NCBI RefSeq assembly: GCF_010983895.1
Contig: NZ_CP048836.1
Coordinates: 2,976,001-3,040,000 of the forward strand
Direction: 5' to 3'
Origin: Nitrogeniibacter mangrovi
GTDB taxonomy: Bacteria; Pseudomonadota; Gammaproteobacteria; Burkholderiales; Rhodocyclaceae
Length of the DNA stretch: 64,000 bases
Shown: positions 1 through 9,325 of the stretch, piece by piece
Numbering within the stretch: position 1 is the stretch's first letter
Layout of the letters: every line of letters begins with the position of its first letter
The notes under the pieces: generated by a model
Databases searched by the model: none
What the model was told of the DNA's origin: nothing
The model's input: only the letters and a program-made list of their open reading frames with translations
Program-made: the position numbers and the translations under genes

Positions 1-1521
1 ACGCCGAAGGAAAGCAACATCAGCCAGACCACGGCCTCGTCGGCCGCGTCGATCATCTCCGGCGGCCTGGTGGCGCCGATCCCCGCCTATCTGCTCATCA
101 CCGGCCGGCCGCTGGCCATGGGGCCGATGATGGCCTGGGTGTTTGCGGTGAGCTTTCTCGGCGTCTGGGTGGCCTGGTATCTGCGCCCGCTGCTGATCGA
201 GCGCGGCCAGCTGCGCTTTCCCGCCGGCGTCGCCACCCTGGAGACCCTCACCGACATCTTCGCCCACGGCCGCGAGGCCCTGCGCCGCATCGCGGTGCTC
301 GCCGGTGCGGCGCTGATCTCCGCCATCACCAAGGCGGTGGACGCCTTCGTGATGACGCTGCCAAAATGGGCGCCGGGCGCCTGGTTCGGCCACTACACCC
401 TGGCCCTGGAACCGTCCCTGCTGCTGCTCGGTTTCGGCGGCATCATCGGCCTGCGCGTGGGCCTGTCGCTGCTCGCCGGCGCGGTGCTCGCCTGGGGCCT
501 GCTCGGCCCGGCGCTGGTGGCCCGCGGCCTGGTGACGGTACCGCCCGACCCGGCCGCCAGCCTGTTCGGCCCGCTGGTCGAGTGGCTGCTGTGGCCGGGC
601 GTCAGTCTCATGGTGGCGGCCAGCCTCACGAGTTTCCTGTGGCAGATCGTCAGCGCCCTGCGCACCCGGGGCGACGGCAGCCGGCCAAGGATGCGACCCG
701 CCCTCGCCCGCCCGCTGGCGGGCCCGCTGCTCGGCCTGCTCGCGGCGAGCGCGATGACGGTGGCGCTGCAGATGGCCCTGTTCGACATCTCGCTGCCCAT
801 GGCGCTGGTGGCGATTCCGTTCGCGGTGCTGCTGGCCACGGTCGCCGCCCGCGTCGTGGGCGATACCGGCATTCCGCCCATCGGCGCCATCGGCAAGGTC
901 TCGCAGCTGGGCTTCGGCGTGATGGCGCCGGGGCAGGCGGTGACCAACCTGATGACTGCCAACGTGGCCGGCGGCGCCGCCGGCCAGTGCGCCGACCTGC
1001 TCAACGACCTGCGTACCGGCCACGGCCTGGGCGCCAGCCCGACCCGGCAGGTGCTCGCCCAGTGCGTGGGGGTGCTCACCGGCAGCGTGGTCGGCGTGGT
1101 GGTCTATCTGGCCCTGATTCCGGATCCGGCGATGCTGCTCACCGAGCAGTGGCCCGCGCCGGCGGTGGCCACCTGGAAGGCGGTGGCCGAGGCGCTGTCG
1201 GCGGGGCTCGGCGCGGTGCCGGTCGAGGCGCGCGCGGCCATGGCACTGGGCGCGCTCGCGGGTCTGGCCATCGGCCTCGCCGAACATCTCCTGCCGCCGC
1301 AGCAGCGCCGCTGGCTGCCCAGCCCGGTGGCGCTCGGGCTGGCCTTCGTGATCCCCGGTTCGGTGTCGATCATGATGTGCCTGGGCGCGGTGCTGGTCGC
1401 GATCGTCACGCGCCTGCGCCCCACGCTCGCCGAGCGCTTCGCCGTCGCCGCATCGGCCGGCCTCATCGCCGGCGAATCGCTCATGGGCGTCGCCGCCGCC
1501 GTGGTGTCGATGGCGCGCTGA
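1..1521 (+). CDS. OPT-family oligopeptide/metal-chelate transporter, 5' end outside the window
   Basis: The frame is open from base 1, so the gene starts upstream; 506 residues are visible. The first residues contain the NISQT-TASSAAS segment typical of bacterial OPT (oligopeptide transporter) proteins. The rest is a run of about ten hydrophobic helices with little soluble sequence. A later cytoplasmic-type loop has an FGVMAPGQAVTNL-like stretch, also seen in OPT proteins. The family imports peptides or metal-chelating compounds across the inner membrane by proton coupling; the substrate here cannot be read from sequence. The GTG at 70 is internal, not the start. No operon partner is visible: 220 bases separate it from dctP. 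Family assignment is good; substrate unknown. Confidence 0.8.
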   Translation, partial: TPKESNISQTTASSAASIISGGLVAPIPAYLLITGRPLAMGPMMAWVFAVSFLGVWVAWYLRPLLIERGQLRFPAGVATLETLTDIFAHGREALRRIAVLAGAALISAITKAVDAFVMTLPKWAPGAWFGHYTLALEPSLLLLGFGGIIGLRVGLSLLAGAVLAWGLLGPALVARGLVTVPPDPAASLFGPLVEWLLWPGVSLMVAASLTSFLWQIVSALRTRGDGSRPRMRPALARPLAGPLLGLLAASAMTVALQMALFDISLPMALVAIPFAVLLATVAARVVGDTGIPPIGAIGKVSQLGFGVMAPGQAVTNLMTANVAGGAAGQCADLLNDLRTGHGLGASPTRQVLAQCVGVLTGSVVGVVVYLALIPDPAMLLTEQWPAPAVATWKAVAEALSAGLGAVPVEARAAMALGALAGLAIGLAEHLLPPQQRRWLPSPVALGLAFVIPGSVSIMMCLGAVLVAIVTRLRPTLAERFAVAASAGLIAGESLMGVAAAVVSMAR

Positions 1522-1741
1522 GCCCCGGTGCCCCGCGGAAAACCCGGACAGCAAAGGCCGCGGCGGTCCTCTATATCAGATAAGTGACATTACGTATTCC
1601 CGCGCATCGTCAATTGGAAGACCATGCGCTGGCCCGATGGACGAGACCATCCGGGCTCCCGCAGAAAAACGAATGCGGGCGTGGCACCTGTACCCCCGGG
1701 ATACAGCCGTGCCGATTCGAACACACGAGGAGGAGTAACCC

Positions 1742-2748
1742 ATGCGCAAGCACATGTTCGCCATCGCAGCAGCCGCAGTCCTGGCCGGCACCGCCGGTTT
1801 CGCCCAGGCCGAGGACGCCTGCGATCCGGGCGAGGTGGTCATCAAGTTCAGTCATGTGACGAACACCGACAAGCACCCGAAAGGCATCGCCGCCACCCTG
1901 CTCGCCAAGCGCGTGAACGAGGAGATGAACGGCAAGGCCTGCATGCAGGTGTATCCGAACTCGAGCCTGTACAACGACGACAAGGTGCTCGAGGCCATGC
2001 TCAACGGCGACGTGCAGCTGGCCGCGCCGTCCCTGTCCAAGTTCGAGAAATTCACCAAGAAGTTCCGCCTCTTCGACCTGCCCTTCCTGTTCAATGACAT
2101 CAACGCGGTCGACCGCTTCCAGAATTCCGACGATGGCCAGAAGCTGCTCGGGTCCATGAAGCGCCGCGGCCTGCAGGGCCTTGCCTTCTGGCACAACGGC
2201 ATGAAGGAGCTGTCCGCCAACAAGCCGCTGATCAAGCCGGAAGACGCCAAGGGCCTGAAGTTCCGCGTGCAGGCCTCCGATGTGCTGGTCGCCCAGTTCG
2301 AACAGCTCGGCGCAAACCCGCAGAAGATGGCCTTCAGCGAGGTCTATGGCGCGCTGCAGACCAAGACCATCGACGGCAGCGAAAACCCCTGGTGCAACAT
2401 CTGGGGCAGAAGTTCTTCGAAGTGCAGGACGGCATCACCGAGACCGACCACGGCGTGCTCGACTACCTGGTGGTGACCTCCACCAAGTGGCTCGACAGCC
2501 TCAAGCCGGACGTGCGTGACCAGTTCCTGAAGATCCTCAAGGAAGTGACTGCCGAGCGCAATGCCGCGGTGCAGAAGGTGTCCCTGGAATGCCGCCAGAA
2601 AGTGGCCGACACCGGCACCGTGATCCGCACCCTGACGCCGGAACAGCGTCAGGCCTGGGTGGACGCCATGAAGCCGGTGTGGAAGAAGTTCGAGGGCGAC
2701 ATCGGCTCCGACCTGATGGACGCCGCGCTCAAGGCCAACAACAGCTGA
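1742..2748 (+). pseudogene. dctP: TRAP transporter periplasmic substrate-binding protein DctP, single-base frameshift
   Basis: This is the solute receptor of a tripartite (TRAP) C4-dicarboxylate-type importer and the first gene of dctPQM. A signal peptide covers about residues 1-23 (ending FAQA), and a strong AGGAGGAG ribosome site lies just before the ATG. The reading frame is right up to the NPWCNIWG segment near 2405. It then continues, through QKFFEVQ to the stop at 2748, only in the +1-shifted frame. Adding one C after base 2407 restores GQKFF and gives 335 residues, the normal DctP length. DctQ and DctM downstream are intact. The break is either a consensus error or a recent mutation; as written the protein would end at 2476 with a wrong tail. 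Confidence 0.88.
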
Positions 2749-2871
2749 TGAACGCCGCCACGGGGGGCCGAGCGCCCCCGGCGGCGCAACGACAGGCATG
2801 CGCGGCGGGCCACAAGCCTCCGCGCATCTTTTTGACCCGAGACACCAAAACACAATATCCGGAGAGGGGAA

Positions 2872-3552
2872 ATGACAGGAGAACGCAGTCGCTTTTCCCG
2901 CGCGGTCGAGAGCTTTGAAGAGACCTTCATCGCCGTCGCCCTGGGTCTGATGACCCTCATTACGTTCGCCAACGTGGTGGCGCGCTACGTATTCAACGAC
3001 AACATCCTGTGGGCACTCGAGGTGACCGTGGTGCTGTTCGCCTGGCTGGTGCTCGTGGGCGCCTCCTACGGCGTGAAGAAGACCTTCCACATCGGCGTGG
3101 ACGTGGTCATCAACATCCTGCCGCCACCGCTGAAGAAGCTGGCCGCGCTGCTCACCGTGATCGCCTGCCTCGCGTTCTCGATCCTGTTGCTCAAGGGCGC
3201 CTGGGACTACTGGTATCCGTTCGCCACCGACCGGGTGTGGATGGAGACCAACGACATTCCCATGCCGGACTTCCTGCGCTTCATCGAGCCGCTGCTCAAC
3301 GAGGGCGAAGCCTACGAGAAACTGCCGCGCTTCATCCCCTACTTCGCCCTGCCGTTGGGCATGGCGCTGCTGGTGTTCCGCTTCATCCAGGCGGGTTTCC
3401 AGGTGCTGATGGGCACGCGCGACTCGCTGATCGCCTCCCATGAGGTCGAGGAAATGCTCGAAGAGGCGGTGGACGCCCATGCCGACGGCCATCACCACAA
3501 CGCCGATCGCGCACTCAAGCAGATGCAAGACAAACAGAACAAGGGCGCCTGA
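2872..3552 (+). CDS. dctQ: TRAP transporter small permease DctQ
   Basis: DctQ is the small membrane subunit that joins the DctP receptor to the DctM channel. The 226 residues hold four hydrophobic helices (roughly 20-42, 48-68, 90-112 and 160-180) and the family's W-A-L-E-V motif after helix 1. An extra loop of about 45 residues between helices 3 and 4 (containing WMETNDIPMPDF) and a His-rich C-terminal tail (near 200-215) make it longer than the usual 160-180 residues. The start is ATG with a GGAGAGGGG ribosome site. It lies 123 bases after dctP and 3 bases before dctM, so all three form one operon. Substrate class is inferred from family only. Confidence 0.9.
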   Translation: MTGERSRFSRAVESFEETFIAVALGLMTLITFANVVARYVFNDNILWALEVTVVLFAWLVLVGASYGVKKTFHIGVDVVINILPPPLKKLAALLTVIACLAFSILLLKGAWDYWYPFATDRVWMETNDIPMPDFLRFIEPLLNEGEAYEKLPRFIPYFALPLGMALLVFRFIQAGFQVLMGTRDSLIASHEVEEMLEEAVDAHADGHHHNADRALKQMQDKQNKGA

Positions 3553-3555
3553 TCC

Positions 3556-4917
3556 ATGGATATCCTGATTCTCTTCGGCATGGTGATCGGCTTCATGCTG
3601 ATCGGCGTGCCCATCGCCATCTCGCTGGGTCTGTCCAGCGTGCTGTTCCTGATGATGCACTCCGAGACCTCGCTCTCGGCCATCGCCCAGACCCTGTTCT
3701 CGGCCTTCGACAGCCACTACACCCTGCTGGCCATCCCGTTCTTCATCCTCGCCTCCAGCTTCATGTCCACCGGGGGCGTGGCCAACCGCATCATCCGCTT
3801 CGCGATCTCCCTGGTCGGCTCCATCCGTGGCGGCCTGGGCATCGCCTCGGTGGTGGCCTGCATGATGTTCGCCGCGCTGTCGGGCTCCTCGCCCGCCACC
3901 GTGGTGGCCATCGGCTCCATCGTCATCGCCGGCATGGTGCAGGCGGGTTACAAGAAAGAGTTCGCCGCCGGCCTGATCTGCAACGCCGGCACCCTGGGCA
4001 TCCTGATTCCGCCGTCCATCGTGATGGTGGTCTATTCGGCCGCCACCGACGTGTCGGTGGGGCGCATGTTCCTCGGCGGGGTGATTCCGGGCCTGCTGGC
4101 CGGCGCCATGCTCATGACCGCGATCTACGTGACCGCACGCGTCAAGAACCTGCCCGCCCAGCCCTTCCCCGGCTGGGGCGAGGTATTCGGTGCCGCCAAG
4201 GACGCGGCCTGGGGCCTGTTTCTCATCATCATCATCCTGGGCGGCATCTACGGCGGCATCTTCACGCCGACCGAAGCGGCCGCGGTGGCGGCGGTGTACG
4301 CCTTCCTGATCGCCAACTACGTGTATCGCGACATGGGGCCGTTCGCCGATCCGGAGAACCGGCGCCCGGTGGTGGTGAAGATCGTCGAGGTGTTCTGGCA
4401 CGCGGATACCAAGCGCACCCTGTTCGAGGCCGGCAAGCTCACGATCATGCTCATGTTCGTGATCGCCAACGCCATCATCCTCAAGCATGTGCTCACCGAG
4501 GAGCGCGTCCCCCAGGCCATCACCGAAGCCATGCTCTCGGCCGGTCTCGGCCCCATCGCCTTCCTCATCGTGGTCAACGTGCTGCTGCTCATCGGCGGCC
4601 AGTTCATGGAACCGTCGGGCCTGCTCATCATCGTCGCGCCGCTGGTGTTCCCGATCGCCATCCAGCTGGGCATCGACCCGATCCACCTGGGCATCATCAT
4701 GGTGGTGAACATGGAGATCGGCATGATCACCCCGCCGGTGGGGCTGAACCTGTTCGTGACCGCGGGGGTGGCCCAGATGTCGGTGATGAACGTGGTCAAG
4801 GCGGCCATGCCGTGGGTGGCGATCATGTTCGTGTTCCTGCTCATCATCACCTACATCCCCTGGGTGTCCACCTGGCTGCCCACGCTCATGATGGGGCCGG
4901 AGATCGTCACCAACTGA
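3556..4917 (+). CDS. dctM: TRAP transporter large permease DctM
   Basis: DctM is the 12-helix channel subunit of the sodium-driven TRAP importer. The 453 residues are hydrophobic throughout. They contain the duplicated family signatures: the SGSSPATVVAIG segment near residue 110, the GTLGILIPPSI segment near 145, and GMITPPVGLNLFV near 395. Length is slightly above the usual 425-430 because of an inserted loop near residues 255-285 (DMGPFADPENRRP). The gene follows dctQ by 3 bases and is closed by a strong intrinsic terminator. Together with dctP/Q it probably imports a C4-dicarboxylate or similar organic acid. Confidence 0.93.
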   Translation: MDILILFGMVIGFMLIGVPIAISLGLSSVLFLMMHSETSLSAIAQTLFSAFDSHYTLLAIPFFILASSFMSTGGVANRIIRFAISLVGSIRGGLGIASVVACMMFAALSGSSPATVVAIGSIVIAGMVQAGYKKEFAAGLICNAGTLGILIPPSIVMVVYSAATDVSVGRMFLGGVIPGLLAGAMLMTAIYVTARVKNLPAQPFPGWGEVFGAAKDAAWGLFLIIIILGGIYGGIFTPTEAAAVAAVYAFLIANYVYRDMGPFADPENRRPVVVKIVEVFWHADTKRTLFEAGKLTIMLMFVIANAIILKHVLTEERVPQAITEAMLSAGLGPIAFLIVVNVLLLIGGQFMEPSGLLIIVAPLVFPIAIQLGIDPIHLGIIMVVNMEIGMITPPVGLNLFVTAGVAQMSVMNVVKAAMPWVAIMFVFLLIITYIPWVSTWLPTLMMGPEIVTN

Positions 4918-4947
4918 GCCGACCACAACCGGACGCGTACCTCACTT

Positions 4948-4975
4948 CACCCCCGCCCTGCGGGGGTGTTTTTTT
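4948..4975 (+). terminator. Rho-independent terminator of dctPQM
   Basis: A perfect 9-bp stem (CACCCCCGC / GCGGGGGTG) with a 3-base loop is followed by seven T residues, 30 bases after the dctM stop. Confidence 0.93.
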
Positions 4976-5092
4976 GTCCACGCCCCGGGGCCGGCGAACC
5001 TGCGGCGTTCGCCCGGCCGGGCACACCGGCGACGAATCGACATCGATGTCGGCGTATAGTCACGGCTGGACCCGCCTTCAGGCCGTCGTCGC

Positions 5093-6385
5093 ATGCTCAC
5101 GCTTCAGAAGAAACTGACCGCCGCGCTGCTGTTCACCGGCCTCGCCTCCACCCTCGTGCTCGGCGCCATCGCCCACTGGATGCTGATGCGCGACTTCCGC
5201 GAGACGCTCATGGACGAGGCCTTCGACAACTTCCGGGCCGACATGGTCGCCTACGTCGAGAGCCATCCGCAGTGGACCGAGTCCGATCTGGGACGCGATT
5301 TCTCCGACTTCGTCCGCCATCGGCGACGTCCCATGGGCGGCCCGGGCGGCTTCCGACGCCCGCCGCCGGACGTGAGCTTCAAGCGCGCCGGCACCCCGCC
5401 GTTCCGTTTCATCGTGATGGATCCGGACGGCCGCATCGTCAAGGGCAGCGAGGCACTGCCGGTGGGCGCCCAGGCGCCCGCCGACACCCGCGCCTCGGCG
5501 CGCCCGATCGAGGTCGACGGCCGTCTGGTGTTGCTGGCCTCGCCCGATGGCGAACCGGTGCTCACGCGTCGCGACCAGGACTACCTGGACGCCATGCGCA
5601 AGGCGCTGTTCACCGGCATGGGCGTCGCGGTGGGGCTGTCGCTCCTGTTCGGGCTGATGATGGGGCGGCGCATGAGCCGCAGCCTGCAGACCCTGACCCG
5701 GGCGATCCGCGACATGCAGACCAACCGCGAGCTGCCCCGTCACGTGCCGGTACGCTCCGGCGACGAGATCGGGGAGCTGGCGCGCGCCTTCAACGACATG
5801 AACGCCGAACTGACCCAGGCCCATCGCGAACTGCGCGAGTACGCCGAACTGGCGGCGCGCCAGTCCGAACGGCTCAAGGAGCTGAGCATCCGCGATGCGC
5901 TCACCGGCCTGTACAACCGGCGCCATTTCGACGAGCACGCGGGCAACCTGTACCAGCAGGCGCTGCGCTACGGCCAGCCGCTGGCGGTGATGATCGGCGA
6001 TCTCGACTGCTTCAAGCAGATCAACGACGTGTTCTCCCACGCCATCGGCGACGAGGTGCTGCGCCGGATCGCGGCGCTGCTGCGCGAAGGCACGCGCAAG
6101 GCGGATCTGGTCTCACGCTACGGGGGCGAGGAATTCGTGATCCTGTTCCCCTCCTCCACCCTCGAACAGGCGGCGCAGTGCTGCGAGAAGCTGCGCCAGG
6201 CCATCGAGGCGGCACCCTGGCACGAGATCCATCCCGACTTGCAGGTCACCATGAGCATGGGCCTGAGCGCCCGCCTCGAATCGGGCAGCGTGGACGGGAT
6301 GATCGCCGACGCCGACGAGCAGCTCTACCGCGCCAAGCACGGCGGCCGCAACCGCGTGCTGCCACCCCCGGCGCAGGCCGCCTGA
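5093..6385 (+). CDS. Membrane HAMP-GGDEF diguanylate cyclase
   Basis: It makes cyclic di-GMP from GTP. Domain order in 430 residues: N-terminal membrane helix (about 8-28), a periplasmic segment of about 140 residues with an Arg/Pro/Gly-rich patch (RRRPMGGPGG region), a second helix (about 172-190), a HAMP linker, a short coiled coil, and a C-terminal GGDEF domain. The active-site motif is GGEEF at about 344-348. An RxxD inhibitory site (RKAD) sits five residues before it, so product inhibition is expected. The ATG at 5093 was chosen because it directly precedes the signal-anchor helix. The signal sensed is unknown. It stands alone between the dct terminator and a convergent gene. Confidence 0.9.
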   Translation: MLTLQKKLTAALLFTGLASTLVLGAIAHWMLMRDFRETLMDEAFDNFRADMVAYVESHPQWTESDLGRDFSDFVRHRRRPMGGPGGFRRPPPDVSFKRAGTPPFRFIVMDPDGRIVKGSEALPVGAQAPADTRASARPIEVDGRLVLLASPDGEPVLTRRDQDYLDAMRKALFTGMGVAVGLSLLFGLMMGRRMSRSLQTLTRAIRDMQTNRELPRHVPVRSGDEIGELARAFNDMNAELTQAHRELREYAELAARQSERLKELSIRDALTGLYNRRHFDEHAGNLYQQALRYGQPLAVMIGDLDCFKQINDVFSHAIGDEVLRRIAALLREGTRKADLVSRYGGEEFVILFPSSTLEQAAQCCEKLRQAIEAAPWHEIHPDLQVTMSMGLSARLESGSVDGMIADADEQLYRAKHGGRNRVLPPPAQAA

Positions 6386-6392
6386 GACCGAT

Positions 6393-7799
6393 TCACGGCC
6401 CGTCGACAGAGCGCACGCAGCGCACGTCGTTGCGGATCCGCACCGCGTCGTGCTGGCCACCGCGCCCGGCCCGGTAGCGCGCCGGATCACCCGATTTCGG
6501 ATCGCTGCGCTGGGCGCCGGCGCCATGCACGTCCACGCCCTCGACGCTGGTGCACTTGCCGAAACACACATACACCGCCTCGCTCGGCTGCTCGCCGTGG
6601 GTGGTCGAGCTCCAGAACCAGCCGCGCGGATCGGCAATGCGGAACACCGAGGTATCGATGGCCGGCTGCGGGCGACGATAGTCCACGATGCTCTGAAGCG
6701 CCTTCGCGTTGGGCAGGCGCCAGTCGTCGTGGCCGCCCAGGGTGAGCGCCTCGCAATAGGCCAGCGCCTCGCCCCAGGTGCGCGCCCGGCCGTCATCGGC
6801 CTGCTGCCACATGAGCCCGAACGCGCGGTCGGTGACGGTACCGTCGCCATTGGCGACCAGATCGTTCGCCCCCCACGCCGGCCCGCGCACACAGCGGTAG
6901 AACAGCCCCGGGCCGTCGCCGTCGATGGGCGCCTGCTTGATGCGCCCGTCGAGGAAATTGAAGAAGAACGCGGCCTGCACCCCGGGCCGATCCCAGTGCT
7001 GCCCCCGATACCGGGTGGCGGACCAGGTCTGCCCCATCATCTCGGGGCGATGGGTGGCCGCGAAACGGTCGCCGTGCAACTGGTCGCTGTCCGGCGGATG
7101 AATCTCGAACACCGGGTCGATGAAGGCCCGCTGCCCGGTCACGCCGGCGAAGTCGGCCAGGGAGTAGAGCTCGCGGATCGAGGGCAGGCGCCAGTCGTCG
7201 TGGCCGCCGAGGCGCAGCCGTCGGCAGGCGGCCTCCGCCGCCCGGTAGCCGAGCCGCCGCGGGTTGTGCGCCTGCTGCCAGGTCAGACCGGTGACGCGGT
7301 CGGTGACCGTGCCATCGCCATTGACGCGATAGTCGCGCGGCGCCCCCAGATAGTGGGCATCCTGCCCGTAGAAGGGCTCGCCGGGCGCCGGGCAGCGGAT
7401 CGCCCGGTGATCGTCGAAACAGCTGCCCTGGCCCGTATCGGGCAGGCGGCTGGCGACGCGCACGGCGCCGGCATAGCGGCTCGCGATGGGCGTCTGCGGC
7501 CCGCGCGGAGGGCGCATCGCCGCGCCTTGCGGCGACCGCGCCGCGGGCGCACCGGCCAGTGGATCTGGACCGGGCGGCCCCCCGGCCGGCACGCACACCG
7601 GCGTGGGCTCACGCATCCGCCGGCAGGTGCCTCGCACCGTGCCGTGCGGGGCCTCGAAGGCACAGGTCGTGCCCTCGCGCAGCCCCTGGCAGGCGCTGAA
7701 CGCCTCCGGCGGCGGACCCACCGGCGGCGACTGGGCCCACCCCGTCGCCACCCAGCCTGCCAGCAGCCCGGCCGCCGGCAGGACCCGTCGCCACCGCAT
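6393..7799 (-). CDS. Exported protein with two DUF1566 (Lcl C-terminal-like) domains
   Basis: The 468-residue protein starts with a signal peptide (residues 1-22, ending GWAQ). A Pro/Gly/Arg-rich low-complexity region follows (about 65-125), then two DUF1566-type repeats. Each repeat carries the family pattern VTDR-x-GLxWQQ and LGGHDDWRLP (about residues 170-290 and 325-465), with paired Cys. DUF1566 proteins are surface or periplasmic proteins, often near fimbrial or secreted products; their function is not established. The start lies only 6 bases after tupA's stop and on the same strand, so it appears to be the last gene of the tungsten operon, an unusual place for it. It is convergent with the diguanylate cyclase (7 bases apart). 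Confidence 0.75.
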   Translation of the reverse strand: MRWRRVLPAAGLLAGWVATGWAQSPPVGPPPEAFSACQGLREGTTCAFEAPHGTVRGTCRRMREPTPVCVPAGGPPGPDPLAGAPAARSPQGAAMRPPRGPQTPIASRYAGAVRVASRLPDTGQGSCFDDHRAIRCPAPGEPFYGQDAHYLGAPRDYRVNGDGTVTDRVTGLTWQQAHNPRRLGYRAAEAACRRLRLGGHDDWRLPSIRELYSLADFAGVTGQRAFIDPVFEIHPPDSDQLHGDRFAATHRPEMMGQTWSATRYRGQHWDRPGVQAAFFFNFLDGRIKQAPIDGDGPGLFYRCVRGPAWGANDLVANGDGTVTDRAFGLMWQQADDGRARTWGEALAYCEALTLGGHDDWRLPNAKALQSIVDYRRPQPAIDTSVFRIADPRGWFWSSTTHGEQPSEAVYVCFGKCTSVEGVDVHGAGAQRSDPKSGDPARYRAGRGGQHDAVRIRNDVRCVRSVDGP

Positions 7800-7805
7800 G
7801 CCGGC

Positions 7806-8624
7806 TTACTCGGCCTTGAGCGGGAAGAACAGCTGCTCGCCGTGCAGCTTGTAGGACGAGATGACCTTGTGGCCGGCGTCGGAAGTGATCCAGTGGATGA
7901 ACTTCTCGCCCGCCTCGACCTTCACATGCGGATGCTTCTTCGGATTGACCAGGATGACCCCGTACGGGTTGTACAGTTTCGGGTCGCCCTCGACCAGGAT
8001 CTCCAGGTTCTGGCGGTTCTTGAAGTTGGCCCAGGAACCCCGATCGGTGAGGGTGTAGGCGTCCATGCCGGCGGCGGTGTTGAGCGTCGCCCCCATGCCG
8101 GAGCCGGTTTCCTTGTACCAGTCCTTGCCCTCGGGTACGCCCTTGCCGGTGGCCACCCAGAAGCGCTTCTCGGCCGCGTTGGTGCCGCTCTTGTCGGCGC
8201 GGGAAGCGAACGGGCTGCCGCTGTCGGCGATCTTGGTGAAGGCGTCGGTGGCGGATTTGTCGCCCTTGATGCCGGCCGGATCGCTCTTGGGTCCGACGAT
8301 GACGAAGTCGTTGTACATCACGTTCTTGCGATAGGCGCCGTAGCCCTCTTCGACGAACTTGTCTTCCTTGACCCGGTCGTGCACCAGCAGCACATCGGCA
8401 TCGCCGCGGCGGCCGGTGTCGAGCGCCTTGCCGGTACCCTGGGCGATGACCTTGACGCCGATACCGGTCTCTTTCTCGAAGATCGGCAGGATGTAGTCGA
8501 ACAGGCCGGAGTTCTGCGTCGAGGTGGTCGACGCGACGATGATGCTCTCGCCCGCCTGCGCGCCGATGGCGGCGGCGCCGATCAGCAAGGCGGCGGTGAG
8601 ACGACTCAGAAAGCGACGTGCCAT
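7806..8624 (-). CDS. tupA: Tungstate ABC transporter substrate-binding protein TupA
   Basis: TupA is the periplasmic tungstate receptor. The mature protein begins after a signal peptide (ending IGAQA, about residue 25) with IIVASTTSTQNSGLFDYI; the TTSTQ segment is the TupA oxyanion-binding signature. The VKVIAQGTGKAL and GDADVLLVHD segments are also typical. The 272-residue length is normal. The ATG at 8624 is preceded by AAGGAGA; longer upstream frames lack homology. The start overlaps the end of tupC by 19 bases. Location downstream of a tungsten aldehyde oxidoreductase supports tungstate rather than molybdate. TupA normally precedes tupB; here it is last of the three. Confidence 0.93.
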   Translation of the reverse strand: MARRFLSRLTAALLIGAAAIGAQAGESIIVASTTSTQNSGLFDYILPIFEKETGIGVKVIAQGTGKALDTGRRGDADVLLVHDRVKEDKFVEEGYGAYRKNVMYNDFVIVGPKSDPAGIKGDKSATDAFTKIADSGSPFASRADKSGTNAAEKRFWVATGKGVPEGKDWYKETGSGMGATLNTAAGMDAYTLTDRGSWANFKNRQNLEILVEGDPKLYNPYGVILVNPKKHPHVKVEAGEKFIHWITSDAGHKVISSYKLHGEQLFFPLKAE

Positions 8625-9325
8625 GGGAGTTCTCCTTCGATGAAGCGTTTGGCCTCTTCCGAAGCCGGTTGGGTGAAAAAGCCGCGGACGGAGGCGTGTT
8701 CCCGCACCTTGCCCTCGGCCAGAAAGACGATGTCGTCGGCCAGGCGGGTGGCCTGGCCGAGGTTGTGGGTGGTCATGACGATCTTGGCGCCGTCGGTGCG
8801 GATCTCGCGCACGATGGTCTCGACGGCCTCCACCGCGGACGGATCGAGACTGGCGGTGGGCTCGTCGAGCAGCAGCAGCTGCGGGCGCGTGAGCCACACC
8901 CGGCCCAGGGCCAGGCGCTGCTGCTCGCCGCCGGACAGGCGCCGGGCGTTGTCGCGGGCGCGGTCGGCCAGGCCGATGCGTTCGAGCATGGCCAGGCCGC
9001 AGGCCTCGCGCTCGCGCCGCCCGACGCCGCGCGGGCGCAGGCCCAGGGTGACGTTCTCGAGCACCGAGGAGCGCAGCATCATGGGGTGCTGGAAGACCAT
9101 GCCGATCCGGGCACCATCGAAGGGCTGGCCGCCGTAGTCGAGGACACCACTCGAGGGCGGGATGAGCCCGCACAGGGTACGCAGCAGCACGCTCTTGCCC
9201 GCGCCGTTCGGGCCGAGCACGATGGTGATGCCGTCGCCGGTGAGGGTCAGGTCCACGCCGTCGAGCACGTGGCGGCCGTTGGGCGAGAAGTGCACCTGTT
9301 GCAGGCGGAGGGGAAACAGGCTCAT
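8606..9325 (-). CDS. tupC: Tungstate ABC transporter ATP-binding protein TupC
   Basis: This is the cytoplasmic ATPase of the tungstate importer, 239 residues. It shows Walker A GPNGAGKS (about residues 36-43), the signature LSGGEQQRLALGR, Walker B LLLLDEPTASLD and an H-loop (MTTHN). The start ATG at 9325 overlaps the tupB stop as ATGA, so translation is coupled. It lacks the C-terminal MOP/TOBE domain of ModC, which fits the shorter TupC type. The longer frame upstream reads into tupB and is not used. Confidence 0.93.
   Translation of the reverse strand: MSLFPLRLQQVHFSPNGRHVLDGVDLTLTGDGITIVLGPNGAGKSVLLRTLCGLIPPSSGVLDYGGQPFDGARIGMVFQHPMMLRSSVLENVTLGLRPRGVGRREREACGLAMLERIGLADRARDNARRLSGGEQQRLALGRVWLTRPQLLLLDEPTASLDPSAVEAVETIVREIRTDGAKIVMTTHNLGQATRLADDIVFLAEGKVREHASVRGFFTQPASEEAKRFIEGELPWHVAF

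Noticed and set aside
1680-1705. Sigma54 promoter upstream of dctP (TGGCAC at 1682)
   Set aside because: The required TTGC at the proper spacing is missing.
2380-2420. Programmed ribosomal frameshift in dctP
   Set aside because: No slippery heptamer or downstream structure is visible, and DctP families do not use recoding. A deletion explains it better.
2344-4926. 860-residue minus-strand open frame over dctPQM
   Set aside because: His/Asp/Gly-rich antisense frame of high-GC genes; the plus-strand proteins are clear family members.
6450-9137. 895-residue plus-strand open frame
   Set aside because: Antisense shadow of the DUF1566, tupA and tupC genes, with low-complexity composition.
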